From an uncultured Actinomycetes bacterium (GTDB lineage Bacteria > Actinomycetota > Coriobacteriia > Coriobacteriales > Atopobiaceae), in contig OMTG01000085.1 in assembly GCA_900313905.1 (NCBI GenBank), forward strand, positions 1 through 35,461: 35,461 bases of DNA, written 5' to 3'. The translations under genes were made by a program, and so were the position numbers. The notes under the pieces were generated by a model, which had not been told where the DNA came from, did no database searches, and was given only the letters and a program-made list of their open reading frames with translations. Shown here in pieces: positions 7,201-14,447 of this stretch; positions within the stretch are counted from its first letter, which is position 1, and each line of letters starts with the position of its first letter.

Positions 7201-7875
7201 ATGCATCACAAGAACATACTCCTCATCGCGCGTACCACTCGCCACCACGACCGCATGCGCGAGCTGTCACACGCATTGGATGTGTCTACCCTTCTTGCCA
7301 CGCCAGATACCTTCAACCAGGCAATCACCTCTGGCCATGAATTTGACCTTGTCATTCTCGACGCTGTCGGCTGCACCCAGGACACCTTCAATGCAGTCGA
7401 TGCCTATGTGGTCGACAACGGCTTCATTCCCATCCTCTTCATCACGGACGAGGACAAGCTTTCATCGCTGCACATGCCGGTGCAGGGCAAGAGCGACTTC
7501 ATTCTTTCTTCGGCGGGAGAGGCAGAGTTCGAGGTTCGCTGCTCGCAGCTGCTTTGGCCCGGCGAAGAAAGTGCACCGGCCGATATCGTCACGATTGACA
7601 ACATGACGATCAACCTGGCGACCTATCAGGTCTACATCGACGACAAGCCCGTCGATCTGACGCTGATGGAGTACTCGCTGTTGTCCTTTCTGGCGACGCA
7701 TCCGTCGCGTGCCTACTCGCGCGAGACCCTGCTCCACCGTGTCTGGGGCTTCGAGTACTGCGGTGGCACCCGTACGGTGGATGTCCACATCCGTCGTGTC
7801 CGCTCGAAGGTGGGCCCGCAGGTCGCGAACCACATCGTGACGGTTCGCGGCGTCGGCTACCTCTTCAAGATCTAG
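7201..7875 (+). CDS. Orphan OmpR-family response regulator, GlnR-like
   Basis: A 224-residue transcription regulator. The receiver-like half (about 1-118) keeps Asp54 (LVILDAVG) at the phospho-acceptor position but lacks the usual N-terminal acidic pair (ILLIARTT instead of ILLVDDE) and the KP motif, so it is probably not an ordinary phospho-switch. The C-terminal winged helix (about 125-224) contains MEYSLLSFLATHPSRAYSRE, LLHRVWGFEY, GGTRTVDVHIRRVRSKVGP and TVRGVGYLF. Both this and the stretch GKSDFILSSAGEAEFEVR resemble, from memory, actinobacterial GlnR, the unphosphorylated nitrogen regulator. No histidine kinase is adjacent. The ATG at 7201 has GGGGAG six bases upstream. It is monocistronic, with a terminator at 7893. 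Position beside amino-acid transport and GS-like genes fits a nitrogen role. Confidence 0.85.
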   Translation: MHHKNILLIARTTRHHDRMRELSHALDVSTLLATPDTFNQAITSGHEFDLVILDAVGCTQDTFNAVDAYVVDNGFIPILFITDEDKLSSLHMPVQGKSDFILSSAGEAEFEVRCSQLLWPGEESAPADIVTIDNMTINLATYQVYIDDKPVDLTLMEYSLLSFLATHPSRAYSRETLLHRVWGFEYCGGTRTVDVHIRRVRSKVGPQVANHIVTVRGVGYLFKI

Positions 7876-7892
7876 CCTTCATAGCAGCATGG

Positions 7893-7927
7893 AAAGGCGC
7901 TGGCCATCGGGCTGGCGCCTTTCTTGT
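7893..7927 (+). terminator. Intrinsic terminator after the GlnR-like gene
   Basis: A 13-bp stem, AAAGGCGCTGGCC with GGCTGGCGCCTTT (two G-U pairs), loop ATCG, ends in TTTCTTGT. Confidence 0.85.
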
Positions 7928-7933
7928 AGGCGC

Positions 7934-7960
7934 TTTTCAAGTTTTCAGGAAACTTGAAGA
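7934..7960. promoter_or_regulatory. Inverted repeat TTCAAGTTT-N5-AAACTTGAA upstream of the HtrA gene
   Basis: A perfect 9-bp inverted repeat (7936-7944 with 7950-7958) around TCAGG, about 140 bp before the protease start. It lies just after the preceding terminator and has no T-run, so an operator is plausible. No regulator is assigned. Confidence 0.35.
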
Positions 7961-8098
7961 GTGATGCGGCTTGCGTGTCGAAGTGCCTGAAAGCTCCGGG
8001 TCCGCGAACATCTGGGCCGAATGGGTACCATACAGATTGTCTTATCACATGAAGCTCGATGACATCAGGGCATTATCGAATGAGGAAAGGAAGGCTCT

Positions 8099-9400
8099 AT
8101 GAGCGATATGGAAGGGGAGCGTCCCCCGTATCCAGGGCAGGAGGAACCCACACAGGTGCAGGTGAAGCATGTCGGCGGAAATGATGAGGGGGATGGCCCG
8201 AAGCCGCCCAAGAAGCAGGGCGGGTCGAAGACCGTGCTCGTGGCCGTCCTCGGCGGCGTGATCGGCGCTGCCCTCATCTGCGCGATCCTTGCCGGCTTTG
8301 GCGTCTTCAGCAAGACAACGGCCAAGTCGACATCCTCTGGCACAAGCCAGAACATCACGATCAATGCTGACACGGAGGATGCGACCGTGGCAGAGGCAGT
8401 CGCTGCCAAGGCCGTGCCGTCGGTCGTCTCGGTCTATGTGACGACGAGCAGCTCCGAGGGCCTCGGCTCTGGCGTCATCCTCGATACGGAGGGCAACATC
8501 CTCACGAACTACCACGTGATCGATGGCGCAGACACGATATCCGTCACGATCGAGGGCCAGAGCTATACCGCCTCGGTCGTCGGCTCCGATGAGTCCTCCG
8601 ACCTTGCTGTCATCAAGGCAGACCTCAATGGTGCAAGCGTCACCCCGATCGAGGTCGGCGACTCCTCCTCCCTCGTTATGGGCCAGTGGGTCATGGCAAT
8701 CGGCAGCCCGTATGGCCTTGAGCAGTCCGTCTCCACGGGCATCGTCTCGGCCCTGTACCGCTCCACGATGATGCAGAGCTCGAGCGGCAACACGATCTAC
8801 ACCAACCTGATCCAGACCGACGCTGCCATCAACCCGGGCAACTCCGGTGGCGCGCTTGTCGACTCCGAGGGCAAGCTTGTCGGCATCAACACCCTGATCG
8901 AGTCCGAGAGCGGCTCCAACGCCGGCATCGGCTTCGCAATCCCGGCCAACTACGCCATCCAGGTCGCCAACACCATCATCTCTGGCCAGCAGGTCGTCCA
9001 TCCCTACATCGGCCTCACGATGCAGACGGTCACCTCGGCCATGGCACAGCGGTACAACCTCGGTGCCACGAGCGGCGCCTACGTCGTCGAGGTCACCTCG
9101 GGCAGCCCGGCTGAGACGGCAGGCCTTCAGTCTGGCGACATCATCACCGCTGTCGACGACGAGTCGATCACCTCTGCCGATGGCCTGATCCTTGCCATCC
9201 GTTCCCACAATGTGGGCGATACGGTGACGATCACCTACGTCCGCAATGGCCAGGAGCAGACCTGCCAGGTCACGCTCGGAAGCGATGAGAGCCTCCAGGC
9301 TCAGCAGCAGGAGGACCAGAATTCCAATAGCGGCTCCGGCCTCTTCGGCTACGGCTATGGCAACAATGGCTCGAACGGCCTCTTCGGCAATGGCCAGTAG
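8099..9400 (+). CDS. htrA: HtrA/DegP-type membrane-anchored serine protease with PDZ domain
   Basis: A 433-residue extracytoplasmic quality-control protease. The hydrophilic N-terminus of about 43 residues is followed by one membrane helix (about 46-69), so the catalytic part is outside. The trypsin-like domain carries the full triad: His139 (LTNYHVID), Asp168 (SDLAVIKAD) and Ser249 (NPGNSGGALV). A PDZ domain covers about residues 315-395 (YIGLTMQTVT to TVTITYVRNGQ). The protein ends in a Gly/Asn-rich tail (GYGYGNNGSNG). The order is that of Gram-positive and actinobacterial HtrA proteins. ATG 8099 follows GAGGAAAGGAAGG. The gene stands alone between terminators; the inverted repeat at 7934 may control it. 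Confidence 0.95.
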   Translation: MSDMEGERPPYPGQEEPTQVQVKHVGGNDEGDGPKPPKKQGGSKTVLVAVLGGVIGAALICAILAGFGVFSKTTAKSTSSGTSQNITINADTEDATVAEAVAAKAVPSVVSVYVTTSSSEGLGSGVILDTEGNILTNYHVIDGADTISVTIEGQSYTASVVGSDESSDLAVIKADLNGASVTPIEVGDSSSLVMGQWVMAIGSPYGLEQSVSTGIVSALYRSTMMQSSSGNTIYTNLIQTDAAINPGNSGGALVDSEGKLVGINTLIESESGSNAGIGFAIPANYAIQVANTIISGQQVVHPYIGLTMQTVTSAMAQRYNLGATSGAYVVEVTSGSPAETAGLQSGDIITAVDDESITSADGLILAIRSHNVGDTVTITYVRNGQEQTCQVTLGSDESLQAQQQEDQNSNSGSGLFGYGYGNNGSNGLFGNGQ

Positions 9401-9429
9401 GCCAAGATCCTGAAGCAGCATGAAGCTTC

Positions 9430-9472
9430 GGCGCCCCTGCCTTCCCAAGGGAGGCGGGGGCGCCTTTCTTTG
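9430..9472 (+). terminator. Intrinsic terminator after htrA
   Basis: A very GC-rich stem, GGCGCCCCTGCC with GGCGGGGGCGCC extended by TTCCC/GGGA, is followed by TTTCTTTG. Confidence 0.9.
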
Positions 9473-9545
9473 TGGTGCACATTCCTGTCGGACCCATGGG
9501 ATAGGATGGGGAAGAGAGCGGGAACAGGTGTGGAAGGAGTCCATG

Positions 9546-11141
9546 ATGCAGGAGATCAGATGTCCCCATTGTGGGAAGGTGTTCACGGTCGACGAGGCGG
9601 GATATGCCGACATCGCGAAGCAGGTCAGGGACCGCGAGTTCAGGTCCGAGATCGAAGCGCGCCAGAAGATGATGGAGCGCGAGCGTGAGCAGGCCGTGCA
9701 GCATGCTGAGGATGAGGCGAAGGCACGCCTTCTTTCTGAGACCACCAAGCGCGACAACGAGATCGAGGTCCTGAAGCAGCGGCTTGCCTCCCAGAAGGAG
9801 GAAGCAGACCGCCAGCTCGAGGGGCAGAAGAAGGAGTCCGAGCTCTCTCATGCCGCCAATGTGAAGGATCTTGAACACCAGGTCGAGGAGCTCAAGAGCC
9901 AGCTTGCCCATGCCCAGGAGGCAGCGCGGCAGGCAGAGGATGCGCACAAGGCGAAGGAGGCCCAGGCAGAGGCCGAGCGCAAGGCCAAAGAGGCGCAGAC
10001 GGAAGCCATGCACAAGGAGCAGCTCTCCCAGGCGGTGGATGGCTACAAGCTCGAGATCCAGCGGCTGAAGGACGAGGCGAGCTCGAAGCAGAAAGAATTC
10101 GAGAGCCAGAAGGAGCTCGCGGTGACCCAGGCCACCTCCGAGCTCAAACAGCAGATTGTCGGGCTCGAGGGGCAGGTGAGCCAGGCTCAGACCGAGCGCG
10201 ACAAGACCGAGGCGACGCTCAGGCAGGAGATGACAGAGAAGCTCCGCGACAAGGACGTCGTGATCAAGGACAAGGACGACGAGATTGAACGGCTCCGCAG
10301 CCAGCGTGCCCATCTCTCGACGAAGCTCATCGGCGAGACGCTGGAGCAGCACTGCGAGATGGAGTTCAACAAGTGGCGAATGACGGCATTCCGCAATGCC
10401 GAGTTCCACAAGGACAACGACGTCGTCAATGGCAGCAAGGGCGACTATGTCTACCGCGAGGTGGATGAGTCCGGGTGCGAGATCGTCTCGATCATGTTCG
10501 AGATGAAGAACGAGGATGAGGCATCCGCCCAGGCGAACCGCCACAAGAATGCCGACTTCTTCAAGAAGCTCGACCAGGACCGCAGGAACAAGCACTGCGA
10601 GTACGCGGTGCTCGTGACGATGCTCGAGCCGGACAACGAGTTCTACAACCAGGGCATCGTGGATGTGAGCTACGAATATCCGAAGATGTATGTCATCCGT
10701 CCCCAGTTCTTCATCCCGATGATCACCCTGCTCAGGAATGCCGCGCTCAATGCCGTCGATGCCAGGCGGGAGCTTGCCGAGGTGAAGCAGCAGAACATCG
10801 ATATCACGAACTTCGAGGATGCGCTCGAGGACTTCAAGCAGCGGTTCGGGAAGAACTATGTCGCGGCCTCGAACAAGTTCAATACGGCGATCGAGGAGAT
10901 CGACAAGACCATCGACCACCTGAACAAGGTGAAGGAGAGCCTCCTCTCCTCGGAGCGCCAGCTCAGGCTCGCGAACGACAAGGCGGAAGGCCTGACGATC
11001 CGGAAGCTCACCTACCGGAACCCGACCATGAAGGAGAAGTTCGCTGAAGCCCGCGATGCGAAGGCCGAGGCGCAGAAGAAGGCCTTGGGGACTCCGGATG
11101 AGGGGGACGACGAAGTGGTCGAGCCCGACGAGGTCGAATAG
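9546..11141 (+). CDS. DUF2130 family coiled-coil protein with N-terminal zinc ribbon-like motif
   Basis: A 531-residue, probably cytoplasmic protein. It starts with [17 protein letters not shown], a single CxxC knuckle. A long charged coiled coil (about residues 25-250) follows, rich in E/K/Q/A heptads. The conserved DUF2130 region (about 255-440) includes [37 protein letters not shown] and [13 protein letters not shown]. The GDYVYRE ... FEMKNE spacing looks like a D-Xn-ExK nuclease signature, which is my inference. A second short coiled coil lies near 460-490. ATG 9546 is preferred over ATG 9543 because GAAGGAG at 9533-9539 gives better spacing. It is monocistronic. No biochemical role is established that I know of. 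Confidence 0.85.
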   Translation: MQEIRCPHCGKVFTVDEAGYADIAKQVRDREFRSEIEARQKMMEREREQAVQHAEDEAKARLLSETTKRDNEIEVLKQRLASQKEEADRQLEGQKKESELSHAANVKDLEHQVEELKSQLAHAQEAARQAEDAHKAKEAQAEAERKAKEAQTEAMHKEQLSQAVDGYKLEIQRLKDEASSKQKEFESQKELAVTQATSELKQQIVGLEGQVSQAQTERDKTEATLRQEMTEKLRDKDVVIKDKDDEIERLRSQRAHLSTKLIGETLEQHCEMEFNKWRMTAFRNAEFHKDNDVVNGSKGDYVYREVDESGCEIVSIMFEMKNEDEASAQANRHKNADFFKKLDQDRRNKHCEYAVLVTMLEPDNEFYNQGIVDVSYEYPKMYVIRPQFFIPMITLLRNAALNAVDARRELAEVKQQNIDITNFEDALEDFKQRFGKNYVAASNKFNTAIEEIDKTIDHLNKVKESLLSSERQLRLANDKAEGLTIRKLTYRNPTMKEKFAEARDAKAEAQKKALGTPDEGDDEVVEPDEVE

Positions 11142-11165
11142 GGCTTGGATGCAGCTGCACGGCTC

Positions 11166-11198
11166 AAGGGGCGCCCCCACGGGGACGCCCCTTCTTTG
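11166..11198 (+). terminator. Intrinsic terminator after the DUF2130 gene
   Basis: AAGGGGCG-CCCC pairs with GGGG-CGCCCCTT with one mismatch, ending in TTCTTTG. Confidence 0.85.
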
Positions 11199-11234
11199 TG
11201 GCCAAACAATGGAGACGCCGCAACGGTTTGCAAC

Positions 11235-11251
11235 ATACCCCTGAGGGGCAT
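11235..11251. promoter_or_regulatory. CsoR operator 1 (upstream of csoR)
   Basis: The 17-mer ATACCCCTGAGGGGCAT is a near-perfect GC-tract palindrome of the copper-operator type recognised by CsoR repressors. It shares length and layout with the two sites at 11269 and 11723. Confidence 0.75.
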
Positions 11252-11268
11252 AAAGTAGTCAGCGAACA

Positions 11269-11285
11269 ACACCCCCAGAGGGTAT
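11269..11285. promoter_or_regulatory. CsoR operator 2 (immediately upstream of csoR)
   Basis: The 17-mer ACACCCCCAGAGGGTAT is a degenerate copy of operators 1 and 3. It ends 17 bp before the csoR start codon, so binding would block initiation or early elongation and give autoregulation. Confidence 0.65.
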
Positions 11286-11302
11286 AGATGAAGGAGTCCA
11301 TC

Positions 11303-11656
11303 ATGGCAGAGGAAGTCCTGGAGAAGCCGGAGCAGGCTGAGAAGAAGGCCGGGGAAGGCAGCTGCCCTGCCTGCTCAAGCCACAAGCACACGCCGCGCTC
11401 CGATCAGATGAAGCGCGATGTGGACCGGCGCATCAACCGTGCGATTGGCCAGCTCAATGGCATCAAGAACATGGTCGATTCCGACCGCTACTGCGGCGAT
11501 GTGCTGACGCAGCTCGCGGCAGTCGAGTCTGCCGTCAAGGCCATCTCCCGCATCGTTATGCGCGACCACCTCGAGACCTGCGTCGTCGAGCAGGTGCAGG
11601 AGGGCAATGTCGAGGTCGTGGACGAGGTCATGGACCTCTTCAAGAAGTTCTACTAG
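11303..11656 (+). CDS. csoR: CsoR-family copper-sensing transcriptional repressor
   Basis: A 117-residue all-helical repressor that releases DNA on binding Cu(I). The family's copper triad is intact: Cys64 (DRYCGDV), His89 and Cys93 (DHLETC). The Cys-to-His distance of 25 and the H-x3-C spacing are those of the founding CsoR. The core starts near residue 35 (DQMKRDVDRRINRAIGQLNGI). Unusually, residues 1-34 form an acidic tail carrying CPAC followed by HKH, possible extra metal ligands. The ATG at 11303 is preferred because AAGGAG (11291-11296) is six bases upstream; the ATG at 11288 has no SD. Operators lie on both sides, and copA follows 100 bp downstream. Confidence 0.95.
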   Translation: MAEEVLEKPEQAEKKAGEGSCPACSSHKHTPRSDQMKRDVDRRINRAIGQLNGIKNMVDSDRYCGDVLTQLAAVESAVKAISRIVMRDHLETCVVEQVQEGNVEVVDEVMDLFKKFY

Positions 11657-11664
11657 CACGGAAG

Positions 11665-11703
11665 GCTGCCACTGCGGCTCAAGCAGCAGCGGCAGCTAGT
11701 TTG
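11665..11703 (+). terminator. Weak hairpin between csoR and copA
   Basis: GCTGCC (11665-11670) pairs with GGCAGC (11691-11696), with a further 4-bp inner stem, then TAGTTTGG. It may partly separate csoR and copA transcription; copA has its own operator. Confidence 0.4.
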
Positions 11704-11722
11704 GCACTATCAGCTTGATGAG

Positions 11723-11739
11723 ATGCCCCTAGAGGGCAT
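11723..11739. promoter_or_regulatory. CsoR operator 3 (upstream of copA)
   Basis: The 17-mer ATGCCCCTAGAGGGCAT (extended G...C on the outside) is almost perfectly symmetric and matches operators 1 and 2. It lies 17 bp before the copA start, the same distance as operator 2 from csoR. Confidence 0.75.
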
Positions 11740-11756
11740 CGAAAGAAGGAATGATC

Positions 11757-14363
11757 ATGGCAGCAGCCACAAAGGAGACCTTCGATATCACCGGGATGAC
11801 ATGCGCAGCATGCGAAGCAAGGGTGCAGCGTGCAGCATCTGGGGTGCCCGGGGTCAAGGAGGCCAACGTCAACCTCCTGAAGAACTCGATGGAGCTCACC
11901 TACGACGGGAACCCGACGACGGTCGAGAAGGTTGTCGCAGCGATAGACAAGGCAGGCTATGGGGCGCATCCGCGCTCTGCGGCAGCAGCCTCCTCGAAGG
12001 GGAAGAGCACCTTCGTCGACCCCAAGGTCAATGCGCAGAAGGCAATCGCAGCAAAGCAGAGCCAGCTTGTCTGGTCGCTCGTCTTCGGCGTGCCCCTCTT
12101 CTACCTTGCGATGGGCCCCATGCTCGGCTGGCCCGAGATCCCCGGCCTTGCCGGCATGGAGGGGATGATGGCTTCTGCCATCACGCAGCTCCTGCTCGCG
12201 ACCTTGGTCCTCTTCGTGAACCGCAGCTACTTCACGATGGGCTTCAAGACGCTTGCCCATCTCTCCCCGAATATGGATTCGCTCATCGCTATCGGCTCGG
12301 CTTCGTCCTATGCCTATAGCCTTGTGGGCGTCTACCAGATGGCGCTTGCCCTGGGGCAGATGGACATGGAGGCGGCGCACTATGCGATGATGCACAGCCT
12401 CTACTTCGATTCTGCCGGCACGATCCTCGTGCTGATCACGCTCGGCAAGTACTTCGAGGCCCGCGCCAAGGGCAAGACGACGAGCGCCCTCTCCGAGCTC
12501 ATGAACCTCGCGCCGAAGGTGGCACATGTGGAGCGTGATGGGGAAGAGGTCGAGATCTCGTGCGATGAGGTGCGCGAGGGCGACATCCTCGTCGTGCGTT
12601 CGGGCGAATCCGTGCCGGTCGACGGCGAGCTCGTGGAAGGCACCGCCTCGATCGACGAATCCGCGATCACAGGCGAGCCGGTCCCTGCCGAGAAGCAGGC
12701 AGGCGACAAGGTGACAGGCGCCACGGTCGTCCAGAGCGGCTGGTTCCGCATGCAGGCGACGGCCGTCGGTGACAATACCACCCTGGCCCATATCATCCAT
12801 CTCGTCGATGAGGCGACGAACTCGAAGGCTCCGATCGAGCGTACGGCAGACCGCATCGCTGGCGTCTTCGTGCCGGTCGTGATCGCAGTTGCCGCCGTGA
12901 CCTTCGCAGCCTGGATCGCCTTCTTCGCACCGGGCGACTTCGCGGTCGCCTTCAACCATGCGGTCTCGGTCCTCGTTATCTCCTGCCCTTGCGCCCTGGG
13001 CCTTGCAACCCCTACCGCCATCATGGTCGGCACGGAGCGTGGCGCGAAGGTCGGCATCCTGATCAAGAGCGCCGAGTCCCTGGAGACGGCAGGCAACCTC
13101 GATACGGTCGTCCTCGACAAGACCGGCACCATCACCGAGGGCAAGCCCCAGGTCACGTCCTATGTGCTTGCCGATGGAGCCGACGGGGAGGCTGTCCTCT
13201 CCTGGGCAGCTGCCCTGGAGAGCCGCTCCGAGCATCCGCTTGCCCAAGCTATCGCCACCTACGCCGAGGAGCAGCACGCTGAGCTTCCCGACGAGGTGGA
13301 CGGCTTTGCCCAGATCCCGGGCGGCGGCCTTTCCGGCACCGTCGCAGGCCATGCAATCCTGATCGGAAATGCCCGCCTGATGGCTGCCCACAAGATTGCG
13401 CTGGGCGGACTTGCCGAGAAGGCGGAGGCAGCAGCCGCCAAGGCCGAGACCCCGCTTTTCGTCGCTGTGGATGGCACCGTGCAGGCGCTCTTCGCAATCG
13501 CCGATGTGATCAAGGAGAGCTCGCCTCAGGCCATCGCCCGTCTCCACCAGATGGGCATCCGCACGATCATGCTCACGGGCGACCAGCCCAAGACCGCTTC
13601 CGTCATCGCCTCTGCGGTCGGCGTCGACGAGGTCGTGGCAGGCGTGCTGCCTGACCAGAAGGAGCAGAAGGTCCATGAGCTCCAGCGCCAGGGCCACAAG
13701 GTCGCGATGGTCGGTGATGGCATCAACGATGCGCCGGCCCTTGCCCGTGCCGATGTCGGCATTGCTATCGGCGCTGGCACCGATGTGGCGATCGGCTCTG
13801 CCGATATCGTCCTCATGCACTCGGATCCCGCCGATGTCGCGACCGCCATCGAGCTCTCCTGTGCGACGATGCGCGATATCCACCAGAATCTCTTCTGGGC
13901 GCTCTTCTACAATGCCATCTGCATCCCGGTGGCGATGGGCGTCCTGACGCCGTGGGGCATCACGCTGAACCCGATGGTTGGCGCAGCGGCAATGGGCTTC
14001 TCGTCGGTCTTCGTGGTCTCCAATGCCCTGAGGCTCTTCGCCTGGAAGCCGAGCACGGCCAAGAAGGGGTACAAGGCACCTGCGGCGATCGTCACTGAAA
14101 GCGGACAAACCGGGACAGACGAGGCTCTGTCCGGAGAGGAAGGAACAGATATGGCTCACAAGACACTTTCCATCGACGGCATGATGTGCGAGCACTGCGT
14201 GCAGCATGTGACCGAGGCCCTCGAGGGCGTCAAGGGCGTCAAGAACGTGAAGGTCTCGCTCGACGACAAGCAGGCAACGCTCGACGCGGGACTTCTTGTC
14301 TCCGACGACAAGCTCAAGAAGGCCGTCGCCGATGCGGGCTACACGGTGACTGCGGTGAACTAG
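11757..14363 (+). CDS. copA: Copper-exporting P1B-type ATPase with C-terminal CopZ-like domain
   Basis: An 868-residue Cu(I) efflux pump of the cytoplasmic membrane. The N-terminal heavy-metal-associated domain has GMTCAAC (Cys16, Cys19). The transmembrane Cu site CPC is at 410-412 (SCPCALGLATPTA), the phosphorylated Asp454 is in DKTGT, and the SEHPLA motif, GDGINDAPAL hinge, TM7 YN (LFYNAICIP) and TM8 MGFSS are all present; together these define the P1B-1 copper class. After the last helix a 25-residue linker leads to a complete second HMA domain (residues 799-868, GMMCEHC) that looks like a free CopZ chaperone. An internal ATG there has a strong SD (see the nested copZ entry). ATG 11757 has AAGGA six bases upstream, better than ATG 11751. 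CsoR operator 3 precedes it. Confidence 0.95.
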   Translation: MAAATKETFDITGMTCAACEARVQRAASGVPGVKEANVNLLKNSMELTYDGNPTTVEKVVAAIDKAGYGAHPRSAAAASSKGKSTFVDPKVNAQKAIAAKQSQLVWSLVFGVPLFYLAMGPMLGWPEIPGLAGMEGMMASAITQLLLATLVLFVNRSYFTMGFKTLAHLSPNMDSLIAIGSASSYAYSLVGVYQMALALGQMDMEAAHYAMMHSLYFDSAGTILVLITLGKYFEARAKGKTTSALSELMNLAPKVAHVERDGEEVEISCDEVREGDILVVRSGESVPVDGELVEGTASIDESAITGEPVPAEKQAGDKVTGATVVQSGWFRMQATAVGDNTTLAHIIHLVDEATNSKAPIERTADRIAGVFVPVVIAVAAVTFAAWIAFFAPGDFAVAFNHAVSVLVISCPCALGLATPTAIMVGTERGAKVGILIKSAESLETAGNLDTVVLDKTGTITEGKPQVTSYVLADGADGEAVLSWAAALESRSEHPLAQAIATYAEEQHAELPDEVDGFAQIPGGGLSGTVAGHAILIGNARLMAAHKIALGGLAEKAEAAAAKAETPLFVAVDGTVQALFAIADVIKESSPQAIARLHQMGIRTIMLTGDQPKTASVIASAVGVDEVVAGVLPDQKEQKVHELQRQGHKVAMVGDGINDAPALARADVGIAIGAGTDVAIGSADIVLMHSDPADVATAIELSCATMRDIHQNLFWALFYNAICIPVAMGVLTPWGITLNPMVGAAAMGFSSVFVVSNALRLFAWKPSTAKKGYKAPAAIVTESGQTGTDEALSGEEGTDMAHKTLSIDGMMCEHCVQHVTEALEGVKGVKNVKVSLDDKQATLDAGLLVSDDKLKKAVADAGYTVTAVN
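14113..14132 (+). repeat. Hairpin in the copA linker just before the internal copZ ribosome binding site
   Basis: GGACAGA and TCTGTCC form a perfect 7-bp stem with a 6-nt loop inside the coding linker. The purine-rich SD begins two bases downstream. It may be a relic of a former intergenic region or may tune internal initiation. Confidence 0.5.
14151..14363 (+). CDS. copZ: Probable CopZ-like copper chaperone from an in-frame internal start within copA
   Basis: The last 70 codons of copA, starting MAHKTLSIDGMMCEHCVQHV, match a free-standing CopZ in length and content: one HMA fold with MxCxxC and no extra residues. The in-frame ATG at 14151 is preceded by GAGAGGAAGGA (14134-14144) at six bases, as good as any SD in this window and unexpected inside a gene. 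I infer that the ribosome makes both full-length CopA with a tethered chaperone domain and a separate soluble chaperone that delivers Cu(I) to CopA or CsoR. Escherichia coli also makes a chaperone from its copA frame, by frameshifting. The alternative is a plain gene fusion with a leftover SD that is not used. Confidence 0.55.
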   Translation: MAHKTLSIDGMMCEHCVQHVTEALEGVKGVKNVKVSLDDKQATLDAGLLVSDDKLKKAVADAGYTVTAVN

Positions 14364-14390
14364 GGCAAACGCAGGATTGCAAGAGCGCAT

Positions 14391-14431
14391 GAAAAGGGCG
14401 GACGGAGCTGCGGCTTCGTCCGCCCTTCCTG
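14391..14431. terminator. Bidirectional terminator between copA and the ClC gene
   Basis: A 15-bp stem, AAGGGCGGACGGAGC with GCTTCGTCCGCCCTT (one G-U), has a TGCG loop. On the minus strand it runs into TTTTC; on the plus strand the tail is only moderately T-rich. Confidence 0.85.
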
Positions 14432-14447
14432 TTCGGTCGCCTGTCCG

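Noticed and set aside
11679-14390. A 903-codon open frame on the minus strand opposite copA
   Set aside because: It lies antisense to a gene with all P1B-ATPase motifs. GC-rich third positions keep the complementary frame free of stops, and the translated product shows no family and unnatural His/Arg/Asp richness.
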